A DNA stretch of 64,000 nucleotides from Pyxicephalus adspersus (taxonomy: Eukaryota; Chordata; Amphibia; Anura; Pyxicephalidae). The notes under the pieces are model-generated. The model did not search any database, had not been told where the DNA came from, and was given only the letters and a program-made list of their open reading frames with translations. Positions 43,917-54,939 of the stretch are shown here, in pieces; position 1 is the stretch's first letter, and every line of letters starts with the position of its first letter. The stretch is from positions 48,589,163 to 48,653,162 of the forward strand of contig NC_092868.1 of assembly GCF_032062135.1 (NCBI RefSeq), in the 5' to 3' direction. Made by a program: the position numbers and the translations under genes.

Positions 43917-46814
43917 TGATGTTTACTTGCTTGAATGCCTAGGAAAAAAAAGGGGGGGGGGGGGGGCTGCTTGTAGCTTTGCCATTGGTATATGGTCATG
44001 GGTTTTTACTGCCAATAGGACATACTAAGTCTTTTCTGATTTTATGATTCTTACCTTCCTCTTCCCATCTTCTTTAAAAAATGTATGCATGCCCAGCTCG
44101 GTCTACAGTATAAACATTAGCTGAGATGATTTAACTGATATGCATAGGTGTCATTCAAGATGGCAGAAATCCTAAAACCCAAAAAAAGAGAGACGAATGA
44201 AAGGCTGGCAGCAAAAGAACTAAGAAAGTAATAGTCAAGGGGACTGCATGGCAGGGTGGGGTGGTGAATGACCGAAAGTAGAGTTTTAGAGAAAGAAGCT
44301 GTGGATCAGGATTCAGGGGAGGGTCTACAGATGTTGAGGGCTTCAAGGAGCTTCAATGGGATTGTTTGCTATAGATATGCTGTATTGCTTGTCATGGTAG
44401 CAGTTTGTGGGTTGTAAGGACCATAAAGGGGTAAAATAACAAAGTGGTAGGTTCCCATTGGAGGTATGGTTCTCCTTATAGATACTTTAGTCTGTAATGA
44501 TTCATATTAGTCCATAAATTTAAGATCTCTGCAGAGACTTATGTAAATGTCCTCTTAGCAGTGTCTAGAAGGTGGGGCCTTACAAGAAAAAGGAGTAGTC
44601 TCCCCAAAAACTAGATGAGTAACTTGAGTGTTTTCATGGCCCTGTTTAAAAATTGTCTATATGTTACTGATATTTTGGTTTAATAAAATGATTCTTTGGC
44701 CAATTCTCGATATATTGACAGTGGTCTGTTTTTTTAGGTTTAAGTAAAAAAGGGGCAAATTGCCTAATGGGACATCAAGTTAACCACATCTAACATAGTC
44801 AAGATGTTGGTTCCGGGATGGCATGCAGATGTTGCAATGGTAAGTAAAGTTCTGCTTTAGGGTACATCCAGGGTGGCATTTCAGTTACCTGGTGGTAGTT
44901 AGGGGTCAATGGGAATCCTTCTTGCTGTGAACGTCAAGACATGGCTCCCAGCCAATGCTTTCCCAGCCAATTGGAAAAATATCAGCTGGGAGTGAATTTT
45001 ACCTTGCCAACTTCTTTGAGGTTCATCCGATTGAACTTGCATATATTTGTAGAAAAGTTTAAAACTTCTAAAAAAGTTAAAGGATGTTTGTTTTGAATCA
45101 TGATTTGTATACTGTTGTAATATATATACTGTAGATTTTAAAATATATAGTGTCATGAAACATTTAATGCTGAATTCAGAGGGTATTTGACAGCATCTAC
45201 CTTAATTTCACCTGGAAAGGGATTAAATTATCTGGATAGGGTTGTGATGAATTACTACAGATTTGTTGCTTGTTTAAGATCCAGGGCCAGAGTATCTTGG
45301 AAGGCAGGTGGAATGGAGGGGCCAGGCACTCGATCGCTTTCTCCTAGGAAGAAATTGAAGGTGACTATGAACTGTCACATCTGCTCGTTCCCCAAAGTTG
45401 TTTGTGTTTTAAATGGTTTCAGGTGCACCCTGCACTCTGCTGAAACCCCTAATACTAATATTGCAGTGACCTGTTTACCATTTCTGGCATGGCATATGGA
45501 ATATATGAAGCTGTCGCTCCTCTATTTTCAGAAAGGAAGAGCCTGCTTGCTATTTATGATTGTTTCTCCTTTTTTTTTTTTTGCCCATTCAGAGTTCACT
45601 TCTATTAGATACTATGCATTATTCAAACGATGGCTCGCTGCTGCTATCTACAAAGGCTTTGAAAGCACACAACACTTATTTAAACGAAACGTAAGCAGGC
45701 ATTACCCAGCGGGCATGTGGAGACTGCGGAGAGAACAACAAGGAAAGCTTGGAGGGGAGTAAATTAAAATAAAACTGTCACATGCACAGCTGTATAGAAC
45801 AGCACGTACATATCATCAAAACGTAAAGGGTGAGCAAGTGACGGGCTGACATGCAATCGTCAGCATGCTGCACTTGGGCTATGTTTCGTAGTTTTCCTTT
45901 TCTTTTGCAACATAAAAAAGCGGTAAAATGAACATTTTAATTCATGCAGCTAGTAATATGTTATTAAAGGAATTTTTGTATCTACAAAGTACCTGAATTT
46001 GACATAGTATGACATTCTTACAGTACTTATAAAGAAGAGCTTAGACTATAAAAGAAATAGGCAAAACCATTTAACTCTGCTCCAGTGCTCATGTGCTAAG
46101 AAGGAACATGCTGATAGAAGGAGGAGTAAAATGATTGGTCTGGTACTCCTTTCACTGTCCATTCACTGGCTGGAGGAGGGAGAAGACATGTAAGTGTTAT
46201 TTAACTGCATCAGAGAAAAATGTAGGTCGTCTGACCTTACTGGAAAAAATACAAATCTTTTGGCTGGTTAAATAACTCCAATATTTTTATATGTTAGTTT
46301 TTGCCTAGAGCTTTATTGTTCCTTTTTTTTAAATATTTTCATGCTGCTCTATTGGAAAAAAATGTCTGTGTACAGACAATAACTAAAGTTAAAATCTATA
46401 CACACAAGTGAATAAATTAGAGAAGTAACACCTGGATTCCATTTCAAGTACAGAACCACACATTAAAAAAATAACCCATTTTAAAATGCATACCTTATTA
46501 AAAAAATAAAATAAATGTTCCACTAAAGCCAATTCCCTTTGGAAAGAAACTGCAGTGAGAAGCAACAATTGACGACTTCTTTTGGAAAGTACCAACTGCC
46601 TGGCTCTTTTTGTTCTTTGTACCCTCTAGGTCAATGATTCCAAGAAAGCATGCAGACAGTGAATGAAAGTCTGTTTACTAAATCAATGCTAAACATAATC
46701 CTTTTCTTAAAAAGAAATTATGATTAGCTAAGTCTTTTAATGCAGTAGAGACAATAAAATATCCTTAGTGGTCCGATCACAATTTTTTATATACACTTTC
46801 CTGTGCCCGTTCCA
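43917..46814. other. Gene-free stretch with an A8G15 run
   Basis: Includes eight A followed by fifteen G (43,944-43,966). The longest open frame in the window, 191 codons (45,187-45,762), is here; it has no known domain, contains a phenylalanine run from a poly-T tract, and gives no other coding sign. About 45,590-45,890 is repeat-free and could be conserved non-coding DNA. Confidence 0.45.
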
Positions 46815-47095
46815 TTGCCCTTTTCTTCCTTCTTGTCTTGCTTGTTGAAAACTTCAGACATATTGATTGGCTGGACCAGGATGATGCCACCATTGCGCAG
46901 GTGTGAAGGAGTTCATTTAGTCCCAGCAAGTACAGGGGAAGCCAGGATGTGCCGGGTATCCCAGCATGCACAACTTGGAAGTTGAGGGAAGCGATTGGGC
47001 AGGTAAGCATGATTTTTTACAGAAGGAACATCTGTCCCTAAAGCTCTGTCTGGTTGTAGATTTTAAAAGTGGAACTTTAATTCTGCTTCAACTTT
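46815..47095 (+). repeat. Interspersed repeat, AAAGTGGAACTAAA-end family, copy 3
   Basis: Contains GATGCCACCATTGCGCAGG, CGATTGGGCAGGTAAGCATG and CATCTGTCCCTAAAGCTCTG, matching blocks of 8,255-8,470 in order, and ends GTGGAACTTTAATTCTGCTT, the inverted form of the family's starting sequence. Confidence 0.52.
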
Positions 47096-47510
47096 TCAAA
47101 AACAAGTACCAAATAAAAATAGGATGATATAGTAAGTGATAATAGCAGTAATAAATCATTGCTAAAAAAAATCCATTTTCAATTTTGGTATTTAATGTTA
47201 TTAAAAATCATTTTTTTTCTATCTGCAAACCATAAAATATTTTTAAGCCGATAAAAAATGTAATTTTGTTTCATTGTAACTACTAAAGCTAAAGTCACTA
47301 CGTGTGCCATTTGTGTACAGAACACCCTGGAAGTATAATTGTCCATTTGTTTTTCTGACTCTGACTCTGATCATGTGATTATAGCAATTGGATCTGTCTA
47401 TTAAGCACTCAGGAGGGACGAAGGAGAGAAAAGGAGAGACAAAGACTGGATTCCATGTGTCAGAATATATAGAGCAGGGACAGGCAATCTGCAATCCAAT
47501 TACAGTATAT
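47096..47510. other. Gene-free DNA
   Basis: No gene or repeat recognised; a 110-codon minus-strand frame runs into the neighbouring MITE and is incidental. Confidence 0.45.
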
Positions 47511-47974
47511 ATAATGTATAGGGATGAGCGAGCGAAATTTGTAATTTCGATCTCGCTACGAATCGGGCCTTTCATCTAATTTCACATGCAGTTACAGCTG
47601 ATTGGAGGCACCCACGTGTCTCCAATTAGCTGTGACCTCAGGTTCCCACGGTCACTGGGCTGTACTTATCAATACAGCCCAGTGACCCTGGGAAGTGAAC
47701 TTAGATGAACTCTCAATGGAGAATCTCCATTGAGAGTTCATCTAAGTTCGCCTGCAGTCACAGCTGATTGGAGGTATCCACGTGCCTCCAATCAGTGGTG
47801 ACCGCAGGTTCCCATGGTCACTGGGCTTTAACAGCCCAGGGACAGTGAGATCCTGCACCATGGACTTCAATGGAATTTGCCAAATTGGTTCAACGAAATT
47901 TCGCGGACTCATCCGAAGTTTGTGGAAATTTTCGCAAGACTGTCACAGGCATTTCACTCATCCCTAATAATGTA
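47511..47974. mobile_element. Ac-like hAT MITE, copy 3 (448 bp, perfect TSD)
   Basis: The element is 47,519-47,966, from TAGGGATGAGCGAGCG to TTTCACTCATCCCTA. The 8-mer ATAATGTA is repeated exactly at 47,511-47,518 and 47,967-47,974. The interior is a chain of hairpins: a 14-bp pair at 47,651-47,664/47,673-47,686, a perfect 26-bp pair at 47,697-47,722/47,724-47,749, and two CAGCTGATTGGAGG-type fold-backs on each side. Much of this matches the 38.7-kb copy. Confidence 0.9.
47697..47749. repeat. Perfect 26-bp hairpin with one-base loop
   Basis: Arm 47,697-47,722 (starting GAACTTAGATGAACTCTC) and its exact reverse complement 47,724-47,749 are separated by a single A. It is the longest perfect palindrome I found in the window and lies in the centre of MITE copy 3. 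Confidence 0.92.
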
Positions 47975-48382
47975 ATTGAAGAGAAGCTGTTCTTCCATGT
48001 AATTAATAGGGTAATGGTTGGAAGAAGTAAAGAAAAGGTAAAATCTGTGCGTGTCTCTTTCTTTGATGAAGATTTTATCATATTTAAAATGGTTGCTTTT
48101 GTCACTTTGAGTAGTTTAAATGAAGCCGACATGGCCACTGATTAACCATTACCTCCCCAGATCAGCACCGGTGAAGGACACCAACAATGGACATAGATTG
48201 GTATAAAAAGAGATTTCATTTTCATTCATTTAATTCACATCTTTTTTTTTTTTAAATCCTCTCCAGGGTAAACATCTCCGTGGGTACCCCCCGACACACG
48301 CTCATCCCCCTCCCCCAAATTATCCAGTATATTACATGCACCATCTTGCCTTGCAAGGAAGAATTACTATTTTATATCTGCC
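47975..48382. other. Gene-free DNA
   Basis: No gene or repeat recognised apart from a T run near 48,243. Confidence 0.45.
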
Positions 48383-48724
48383 ATTATTACTAACATGTAT
48401 TTATATAGCGCCAACATATTAAGCTGTACTTCACAAAGTCCATTGTCATATCACTAACTGTTCCTCAAAGGGGATCACAATCTAATGTTCCCACCATAGT
48501 CATATGTCATTAACACAGTCTAAGATCAATTTTTGAGGGAAAGTCAAATAACTCAACTGCATGTTTTTGAGAAGTGGGAGGAAACTGTAGTACCGGAAGA
48601 AAAGCCACACGAACACAGGGAGAACATACAAACTTCTTGCACATAAAAATACTGGCTAAGAATCGAACTTGTGACCTAGCCCTGCAAAGGTAAGAGTGTT
48701 AACTACTGAGTCAACCATGCAGCC
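48383..48724 (-). mobile_element. tRNA-headed SINE with L2-like tail, copy 4
   Basis: Nearly full length on the minus strand. The plus strand shows TTTATATAGCGCCAACATAT (tail), TTCCTCAAAGGGGATCACAA, CATATGTCATTAACACAGTC, GTGGGAGGAAACTGTAGTAC and GAATCGAACTTGTGACC (head with B-box remnant), then AACTACTGAGTCAACCATGC. Confidence 0.82.
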
Positions 48725-48999
48725 ATCCAGGCCCCTTGCTGGTGGCTTTTCCAGGATACAAGAGTCCACTAATTTATTGCTGCAGATGCACCTATTGTCC
48801 CCTTGCTCTGATGTCATTGCTTCTGTATCTACATATGGATCCTTAAAGAACCACAACATTGACTAGCCAATAGAAAGTGCCCACATCACTGCCGAAAAAG
48901 GAGTCTTCCAGCTGTAAACAAAAGAATTGTGGACTGGAGCATTATGAGCTCCATTTAATAACCAGAAATCAAACATTCCCTCAAACAATTCCTCATAGG
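48725..48999. other. Gene-free DNA
   Basis: Short unassigned stretch between a SINE and an LTR-like sequence. Confidence 0.4.
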
Positions 49000-49616
49000 T
49001 ATCTTCCAGACAGGTTGTGTCTCCCAGCACTCGGTTGCCCTAGAACTTAGTGCGCAAAGGATGGTGTCTGGGAATGGGCTGGCAGCAAGCCAGGAGCCCA
49101 CAGATAAAGCAGTACCAAGATTCCAACATGGACAAGTCCAGAATACAGAGCTGAGGTCATACACAGAATATCTATCCACCGAACGAAGTACACAAGGGCA
49201 AAACACAAGCCAGGGTCATAGGCAAAAGGTCATTCCACACTGCGTACAAATGATAGGTTAGGAACAGGCAAGGTCAGCAACAGAAAATCAGATGAAAACA
49301 CACTTCAGCACAGATTAGCCCAGCTATACGCTACAACAGGCACTGGTGACTGGGAGCAAAGAGACTTTAAAGTCCCAGCAACCAATGGCAGTGCAGGAGT
49401 CAGGAGCTGATCAGCCTCTAGAATCCCCTTCATCTCTGCACAGCCTAAAACTGGATGCTGGGGATGCCATAATCCATCAGGCCGCATAGCTAAAGGGAAG
49501 CAGGGGCTGCTGGTATCTTAATTTTCCTGGCTTCTGCACATGAAATCGCTTTACAGTGTTTTATACCACGATGGTGCCCAGCACGGAGTTGCCGGACAGA
49601 TAAGCATTTCCTAACA
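49000..49616 (-). mobile_element. LTR fragment, same family as 3.6 and 13.1 kb
   Basis: On the minus strand it begins TGTTAGGAAATGCTTATCTG at 49,616 and continues CCGTGCTGGGCACCATCG, TATAAAACACTGT, CCCCTGCTTCCCTTTAGCTA, matching 13,127 onward; TGGGCTCCTGGCTTGCTGCT and GCAACCGAGTGCTGGGAGAC follow. TATAAAA near 49,559 may be the promoter TATA box of the LTR. The expected CCTTACA end is missing at the low-coordinate side, so this copy is truncated or rearranged there. The sequence just outside 49,616 matches the 17.55-kb repeat, so the LTR landed in or next to such a copy. Confidence 0.7.
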
Positions 49617-49670
49617 CCACCAGGGAATGTTTAAGGGAACATCAGATTCCCTGTTTTAGAAATATATCCC
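49617..49670. repeat. Fragment of the 17.55-kb repeat family
   Basis: AGGGAATGTTTAAGGGAACA and CCCTGTTTTAGAAATATATC match 17,672-17,715 (AGGGAATGTGTGAGGGAATG; CCTGTTTTAAAAATA). Directly adjoins the LTR start. Confidence 0.55.
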
Positions 49671-51107
49671 TATATCACCATGTTTTGGGCAGGTAAAGGA
49701 GTAAGTTTTAGAGAAGGGTAGGATGGACGAGTAGGGGACAAACTTCAAAGTTGATGAATTGTCTTTTCAAGCCAATTTGAGAAATGATGTAAAGAATAAA
49801 AATCCAGCTGGCCATAGACAGCTTTAGCGGCGAAGACACAATCTGACTGCTCTCAGCATTTGCGTTTAGGCCTGTGGAGAGGCCGGGAGGGTGTACTGCA
49901 GACTCCTACGGCGGCAGCTTATTAGAGATGAAAGGAAAAACAAAAGGACAAGGTTTTCTGTGTTTTTTTCCTTTGTTTTTTGCCTGGTATAAACAACTCC
50001 TCAACAAATGATACCTAAGCCAGAAATGAACACCTTCTGTAAGCCAAGGCGATGATATTTCATAGTTAAAGTGCCGTTGCAGCGTATAAAATTTTGTCGT
50101 GAAAAGTACATTTTTAGCCGACAGTTAACAACTTTGAATAGAGCAGAATGATAACATCGGCTGTCCCTGGAGGCATTTGATGAATACCCCTAACAAGAAC
50201 AACACAATATAATTTATATAAATCCATTCCCCTAGTGAAATATGCTCTTGGCTAGTTATTGCTTACGAACCATTACCGTAACAGTGAATATCCATTATGC
50301 GCAATCATTCTGACACTGCCAAGCTCTTTCAAATACCATATATTTGTTTTTTTTCTCTATTCCTAATCAAAACGTAACTTGGTGTGACACCCCATATCTT
50401 TCCTTTGCCATGTTATATTGCTGTTATATTGCTCGTCTTACATCACTTTAAAATCTGTACTTTTTATGTAAAAATAAACTGTCTCTTCCTACTGCTATGA
50501 AAATGTATCTTTTCAATGGAAACTTGTCGTATTTTAATCAAAAGTTATTATTTTTGTGGCTTGCAGGCATATCAGCTAATGAATATATTTTGGCCACATG
50601 CTGTTCGCTTGATGCTTAGCAGTGTTCCATTTCGGCTCTTGCTACAAGTAAGAACTCGGGTTGCTGGAATCCCCCGTTCCTTCCTGTTGCCATGGAGAAT
50701 ATGTTAGATAGGTTTAATACATCTGTGTGAATTTTTCCCTGGAGTTTTTGCCATGACAAGTTAGACAGTACGAAGCGTGCAGAAGCTCTAATCATCAAAC
50801 CGTAGGAATAAGCAACTGAGTGGGTACTGAGGGTGTAAACAGCTCGCCATGGGCCTGCAAACATAGGGCCCATAAGGAAAAAAAATTTGAAAAGTGAATT
50901 GTTTAAATAAGGGCTACAAATGCATCCACAGAAGGTTGCTGAATTCGGAGTAGGGAGCTACAAAGTATGACAGAAATAAAAACCCTCTAAAATATAATAC
51001 ATCGGGAAGTGGTGCTTGAGAAGTCTTAGAAATAGAATTACAATTTATCCATCCCTATAAGGCTCAAATTTTCCAACTTCTTTGGTGAACTGCTAGTTAT
51101 AGTGCAT
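49671..51107. other. Gene-free DNA with possible conserved block
   Basis: About 49,790-50,310 is repeat-free and of mixed composition (GCTTTAGCGGCGAAGACACA; GCCGTTGCAGCGTATAAAAT; AACATCGGCTGTCCCTGGAG), unlike the AT-rich background. CpGs are retained outside a recognisable transposon. It is my strongest candidate for conserved non-coding DNA, but no alignment was possible. Confidence 0.4.
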
Positions 51108-51115
51108 GTAGAGAG

Positions 51116-51295
51116 CAGTGTTTCTTGACCTTTATCATTGACCATTGGCCATTGGAAACAATGTCACCTTTAAGGATAACTAAAAAGATTCAATTAAATT
51201 GACCCGAGAGGCACAAATTGCTCATTGATCAAGGAACCCCTAGGAATGTCCGGATGAACCCTAGGGTTCCACTGAACCCAGGTTGAGAAACACTG
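51116..51295. mobile_element. hAT element, CAGTGTTTCTCAACC family (180 bp)
   Basis: Begins CAGTGTTTCTTGACC and ends GGTTGAGAAACACTG, inverted. Interior GAACCCCTAGGAATGTCC and GGGTTCCACTGAACCCAGG correspond to the 56.26-kb copy. Flanking 8-mers GTAGAGAG and ATCTAGAG match at only five sites, so the duplication has decayed. Confidence 0.78.
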
Positions 51296-51303
51296 ATCTA
51301 GAG

Positions 51304-53501
51304 ACTAAGCATGAAGAAGGGCTTTCAGTTAATATAAGATATGGCAACACTACTATCTTGTGTCTGGTTTGAAGTAAAGGAAATTCTAGATCCCTGTAAG
51401 AGAAGAAGAATAAATACGTTGTCTCAAGTGTGTGTGCTTACTTCTGAACATGGCACGTTCATGCTTTGCACTCACAAGGGTGTATATAGTCTTGTATGTG
51501 TTATGCACATGAATGTAAACAAATGTACACATGCTTGTTATCTGCACTGGCACCACTAATTCCACTGCTCCATTGCTAAGTGCTCAACAGCTGAAGTTGC
51601 CTGACCCGATCCTTTACCTTGGACACTGTGAGCTTACCTGACTTCTAAACCAGGTTTTTGGAATACTCTTTTGATGGCCACTTGGATCTTTGATGCTCTC
51701 TTTCTGACCTCATCCTGTTCCCCTGATCTGCTCCCACTCACTATGTCCCTGCAAGTTTTGAACTTTGGCTATCCATTTGACCATTTTGCAACCATCAATA
51801 CTCATACCACCATCAAGAACATCTTGGTTGGAAAGGCAAGGTACATGATAGTCCTTTATTGGAGGCTTTGTAGTCCCCTTTTCCACTTTTTCTTACAGCC
51901 AACCGAAATAGTACCTTCATATTTCTTTGTAAAATACAAGCTTATTGAGTGGGACTTACCTTTAAGCTCCCCTATTGGACCACAAATGTCCTGTTTTGAA
52001 ATGCAGTTTTGGTAATATCAGTTTTTTCACCATTTTAAATTAAATAATACTTAAATATTTGTTTTATTATTATAGTTTTTAATTAGGGAATAGTACAACC
52101 CTGTGGATATTTCCCCCTTACATATGGTCCTGTAGACACAACAAAAAGTAATAGGAAGTCTCCACAAAGTGGAAACAAATAGTGCCCAGAGTAAAATTCC
52201 TTTCAACAGAATCCCCCCTCTTCTGTTCCAGTAATAATGGAAGAATCTTACAACGAAAAGAAAATAAAAAACTGGGAGGATTGCTAAAGCTTCCATACTC
52301 ATATAAGGTTGTTAATGTACACAGTGGATGAGATTCTCATTGGGTGTTGGCTGTCAGAGGGGGTTCAGGTTATGAATCACTAACCAATGGGATAACTGCA
52401 TGTTGTGTACCTTAATAATAGGTTCAAGTTGATTTGTTGAATTGTTCTAGCTAGCAAATATTTGTATTCAAACGGTTCAACAAACCTCAAAGAATGTTAT
52501 CCAAACTTGGCAATGTTCTCCTGTCTCTAACTTTAAAGTACCCAGTGTCTACTCCCCCCTCCTTTGAAGCATTATGTTTATTACCATAGTACAAGTGCTC
52601 TCCAGCAACATCCATTATGCACTTTTTTACAACTTTTCTTTGTCATTTGTACTGCCAAGTGTACCTTCCATTACTTTGCTCAGTTAATCACCACAAAGCT
52701 TGATCTATGAATCCTACAAATTAGAAAGAGGAAATAATTGATTCTTGCTAATGCAATTAATGATTTTTCTTCTTTTTTCATTCAGAAGCCTTTTGATGTC
52801 AAGAAGAAATTAATTGCATTATAAAAGGTTACACAAAAAGAAAAATGTAAGGCGGATAGTTCAGCATAAAGCTCTTTGACAAATTTGGATTTAAGACATG
52901 TTTCCTGATTTGCCATTGAGAGTAGAATGGGCAGAGAACATTCAGGAAGGGTTTTATCAAAATATGGATGTCCTATACACATTTCATTATAGAAAAGTGA
53001 TGTTATGCATGTTCCACGGAAGAAGGAAAGTCAAAATGAAGGTCCCATACTTTTAACATTATTATTTCATATTCTTTACAGATATTCTCCAAAAATATGT
53101 AAAATTCTTTTTAACTTTGTCACCAAGGCTTGGTTCCATGATTTGCAGCCCTCAGTTTATTCCCCTGTTGAGAAATAAGGCTTGTGCAAAGGTCTGAACC
53201 CAGCAGTGATGAGACACTGAGATTTTTAACTGAGGGCAGGCTTTACACTTTGGGGGGCAAATAATTGTTTAGGTCTAGGGGGAGCATAAGAATGCCATTT
53301 ACTTACTTTGACCCTCACTCCCACGAAGGCCGACATGTTCCTCTTTCATCTGACCCCCTGGGTTGTTGCTGTCCTTGCCTAATATGTAGGGCTTTTGGTT
53401 TTGCATTGTAGGGGACTAGGACAGTGCCTACCACTTTAACAGGGAGTGCCTTGGAGAAGTGGCTGCAGGGGACCAGAAAAGGAGCCTATGGGAGCATTTA
53501 A
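51304..53501. other. Gene-free DNA
   Basis: No gene or repeat family recognised. About 51,580-51,830 is C/T-rich and LTR-like in style (CTGACCTCATCCTGTTCCCC) but nothing in the window confirms it. A 114-codon plus-strand frame at 51,671-52,015 lacks domains. Confidence 0.42.
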
Positions 53502-53755
53502 TTATTATTATTACACAGTATTTATATAGTACCGACATATTACACAGCATTGTATAAAGTTAATGGCCATGTCACTAACTGTCCCTCAAAGGGGCTCACA
53601 ATCTAATGTCCCGACCACAAGTCCTATGTCTTTATCACAGTCTAAGGTTAATATTGGGAGAAAACCAATTAAGCCCCAGTACAAGTATGTTTTTTCATGG
53701 CAGTAGGGTAGATCTCAACCCTAGTTGAATGACTGTTCACTAAACTACTCAGTTA
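53502..53755 (-). mobile_element. tRNA-headed SINE with L2-like tail, copy 5, partly deleted
   Basis: The tail and core are clear (TATTTATATAGTACCGACAT; TCCCTCAAAGGGGCTCACAA; CTTTATCACAGTCTAAGGTT), but the GTTTCCTCCCACA block is lost and the head is barely recognisable. Confidence 0.72.
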
Positions 53756-54647
53756 TAAACAACTGCCATGTTTTTTTTCTGTTTTTACCATTTGATTTTT
53801 TTTACATCTTGCTGCTGATCTTCAACCACTGATTGTCTAGTTTTGCTTGTTTTTAAGATCAGCTACACATTATTACCCTGGACCAGTTATCTGATGTGTC
53901 AGCAATGCCTTTGCAATGTATATCAGTACAATCACCACAGTGTTCCTCAGGGGAGCTTGAGAGGGTGAATATACAGGTGCACAATTAGGAGAAACTTGCC
54001 ATTCCTTATCAGAAATGCATTACCAAGGACCTACATGGCAGAATAAACAGACATTCCTAATTGAAAATGCTTGGCTTCAACCTAAGGTTTTATCTGCTTA
54101 TACTGTGCCTTCCTAGTTCCCATCCCCCCTCACATGAACACATTAACAAAAGTTTTAAGGGTCCCAATGGGCTCAGTTTGACATCAGTTTGAGATGCTTC
54201 TGATGTCATTCAGAATGCGTTGACAGGTGCATTTGATTTGCAGTTGTGTAATTTGCATTTTACCTGCCTCAAACAGGTTTTACATCCCTACAGACTTTTT
54301 TGTGAATGTAAAACCTGCTTCAAGCAATCAAAAGCCCAGTGACGTTGGCCCTACATACAACCATTCCATTTATTTACTTCTTTTTTATAATATGTGCTTT
54401 TTGTGAAATTGTATTTTTATACTCTGTGCTTTTTTTATTGTAGGCTGATCATTGCTGGATGGAGGCTCCAGCATCCAGTTCCGTGTGACAGTACTGCCCT
54501 TAGCCCAGGATACAAGCCATGGAAAAGTACAATAAATAAATGTAAAACAAATTAGTACAATTGACTAGCACATCTTAGTATATCCTGCATGTGCAGGAGT
54601 AACTTCATTCCAGCATAGCCAACCAAGGAGTGTAGTGGTGACCAACC
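53756..54647. other. Gene-free DNA
   Basis: An imperfect inverted pair (AAACAGGTTTTACAT near 54,272 and ATGTAAAACCTGCTT near 54,307) is present. No gene. Confidence 0.42.
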
Positions 54648-54939
54648 GAGGTGAGTAGAGATGAGCGAACACCTGGAAGTTCAGGTTCGCCAGGTTCGGC
54701 CGAACTTCGTCTCAAAGTTCGGGTTTCCGGTACCCAAAATCGTAAAGTTCGGTACAGACCCGAACTTTACAGTTCGGGTTCGCTGAACACTAATATTAAT
54801 GGTTAGTGGGTAGGGATGAGCGAACACCTAGAAGTTCGGGTTCGGCCAAACTTCGGCTCAAAGTTCGGGTACCCAAAATCGTAAAGTTCGGTACGGACCC
54901 AAACTTTGGAGTTCGGGTTCGCTCAACAGTACAGGTGAG
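54648..54939. mobile_element. Tandem pair of Ac-like hAT MITEs sharing one outer TSD
   Basis: Unit 1 is 54,656-54,792 (TAGAGATGAGCGAACACC to GTTCGCTGAACACTA), unit 2 is 54,811-54,931 (TAGGGATGAGCGAACACC to GTTCGCTCAACAGTA), separated by 18 bp. The outer 8-mers GAGGTGAG (54,648-54,655) and CAGGTGAG (54,932-54,939) match at seven sites, whereas the inner flanks match neither each other nor the outside. The two units are close relatives of each other (CCCAAAATCGTAAAGTTCGG in both). Confidence 0.85.

Noticed and set aside
45187..45762. 191-codon open frame, the longest in the window
   Set aside because: No recognisable domain, a phenylalanine run from a poly-T tract, no supporting exon or promoter context. 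A frame of this length can occur by chance in 64 kb across six frames.
49000..49616. Full LTR retrotransposon at 49 kb
   Set aside because: Only one LTR-like end is present, the CCTTACA end is missing and there is no gag or pol.
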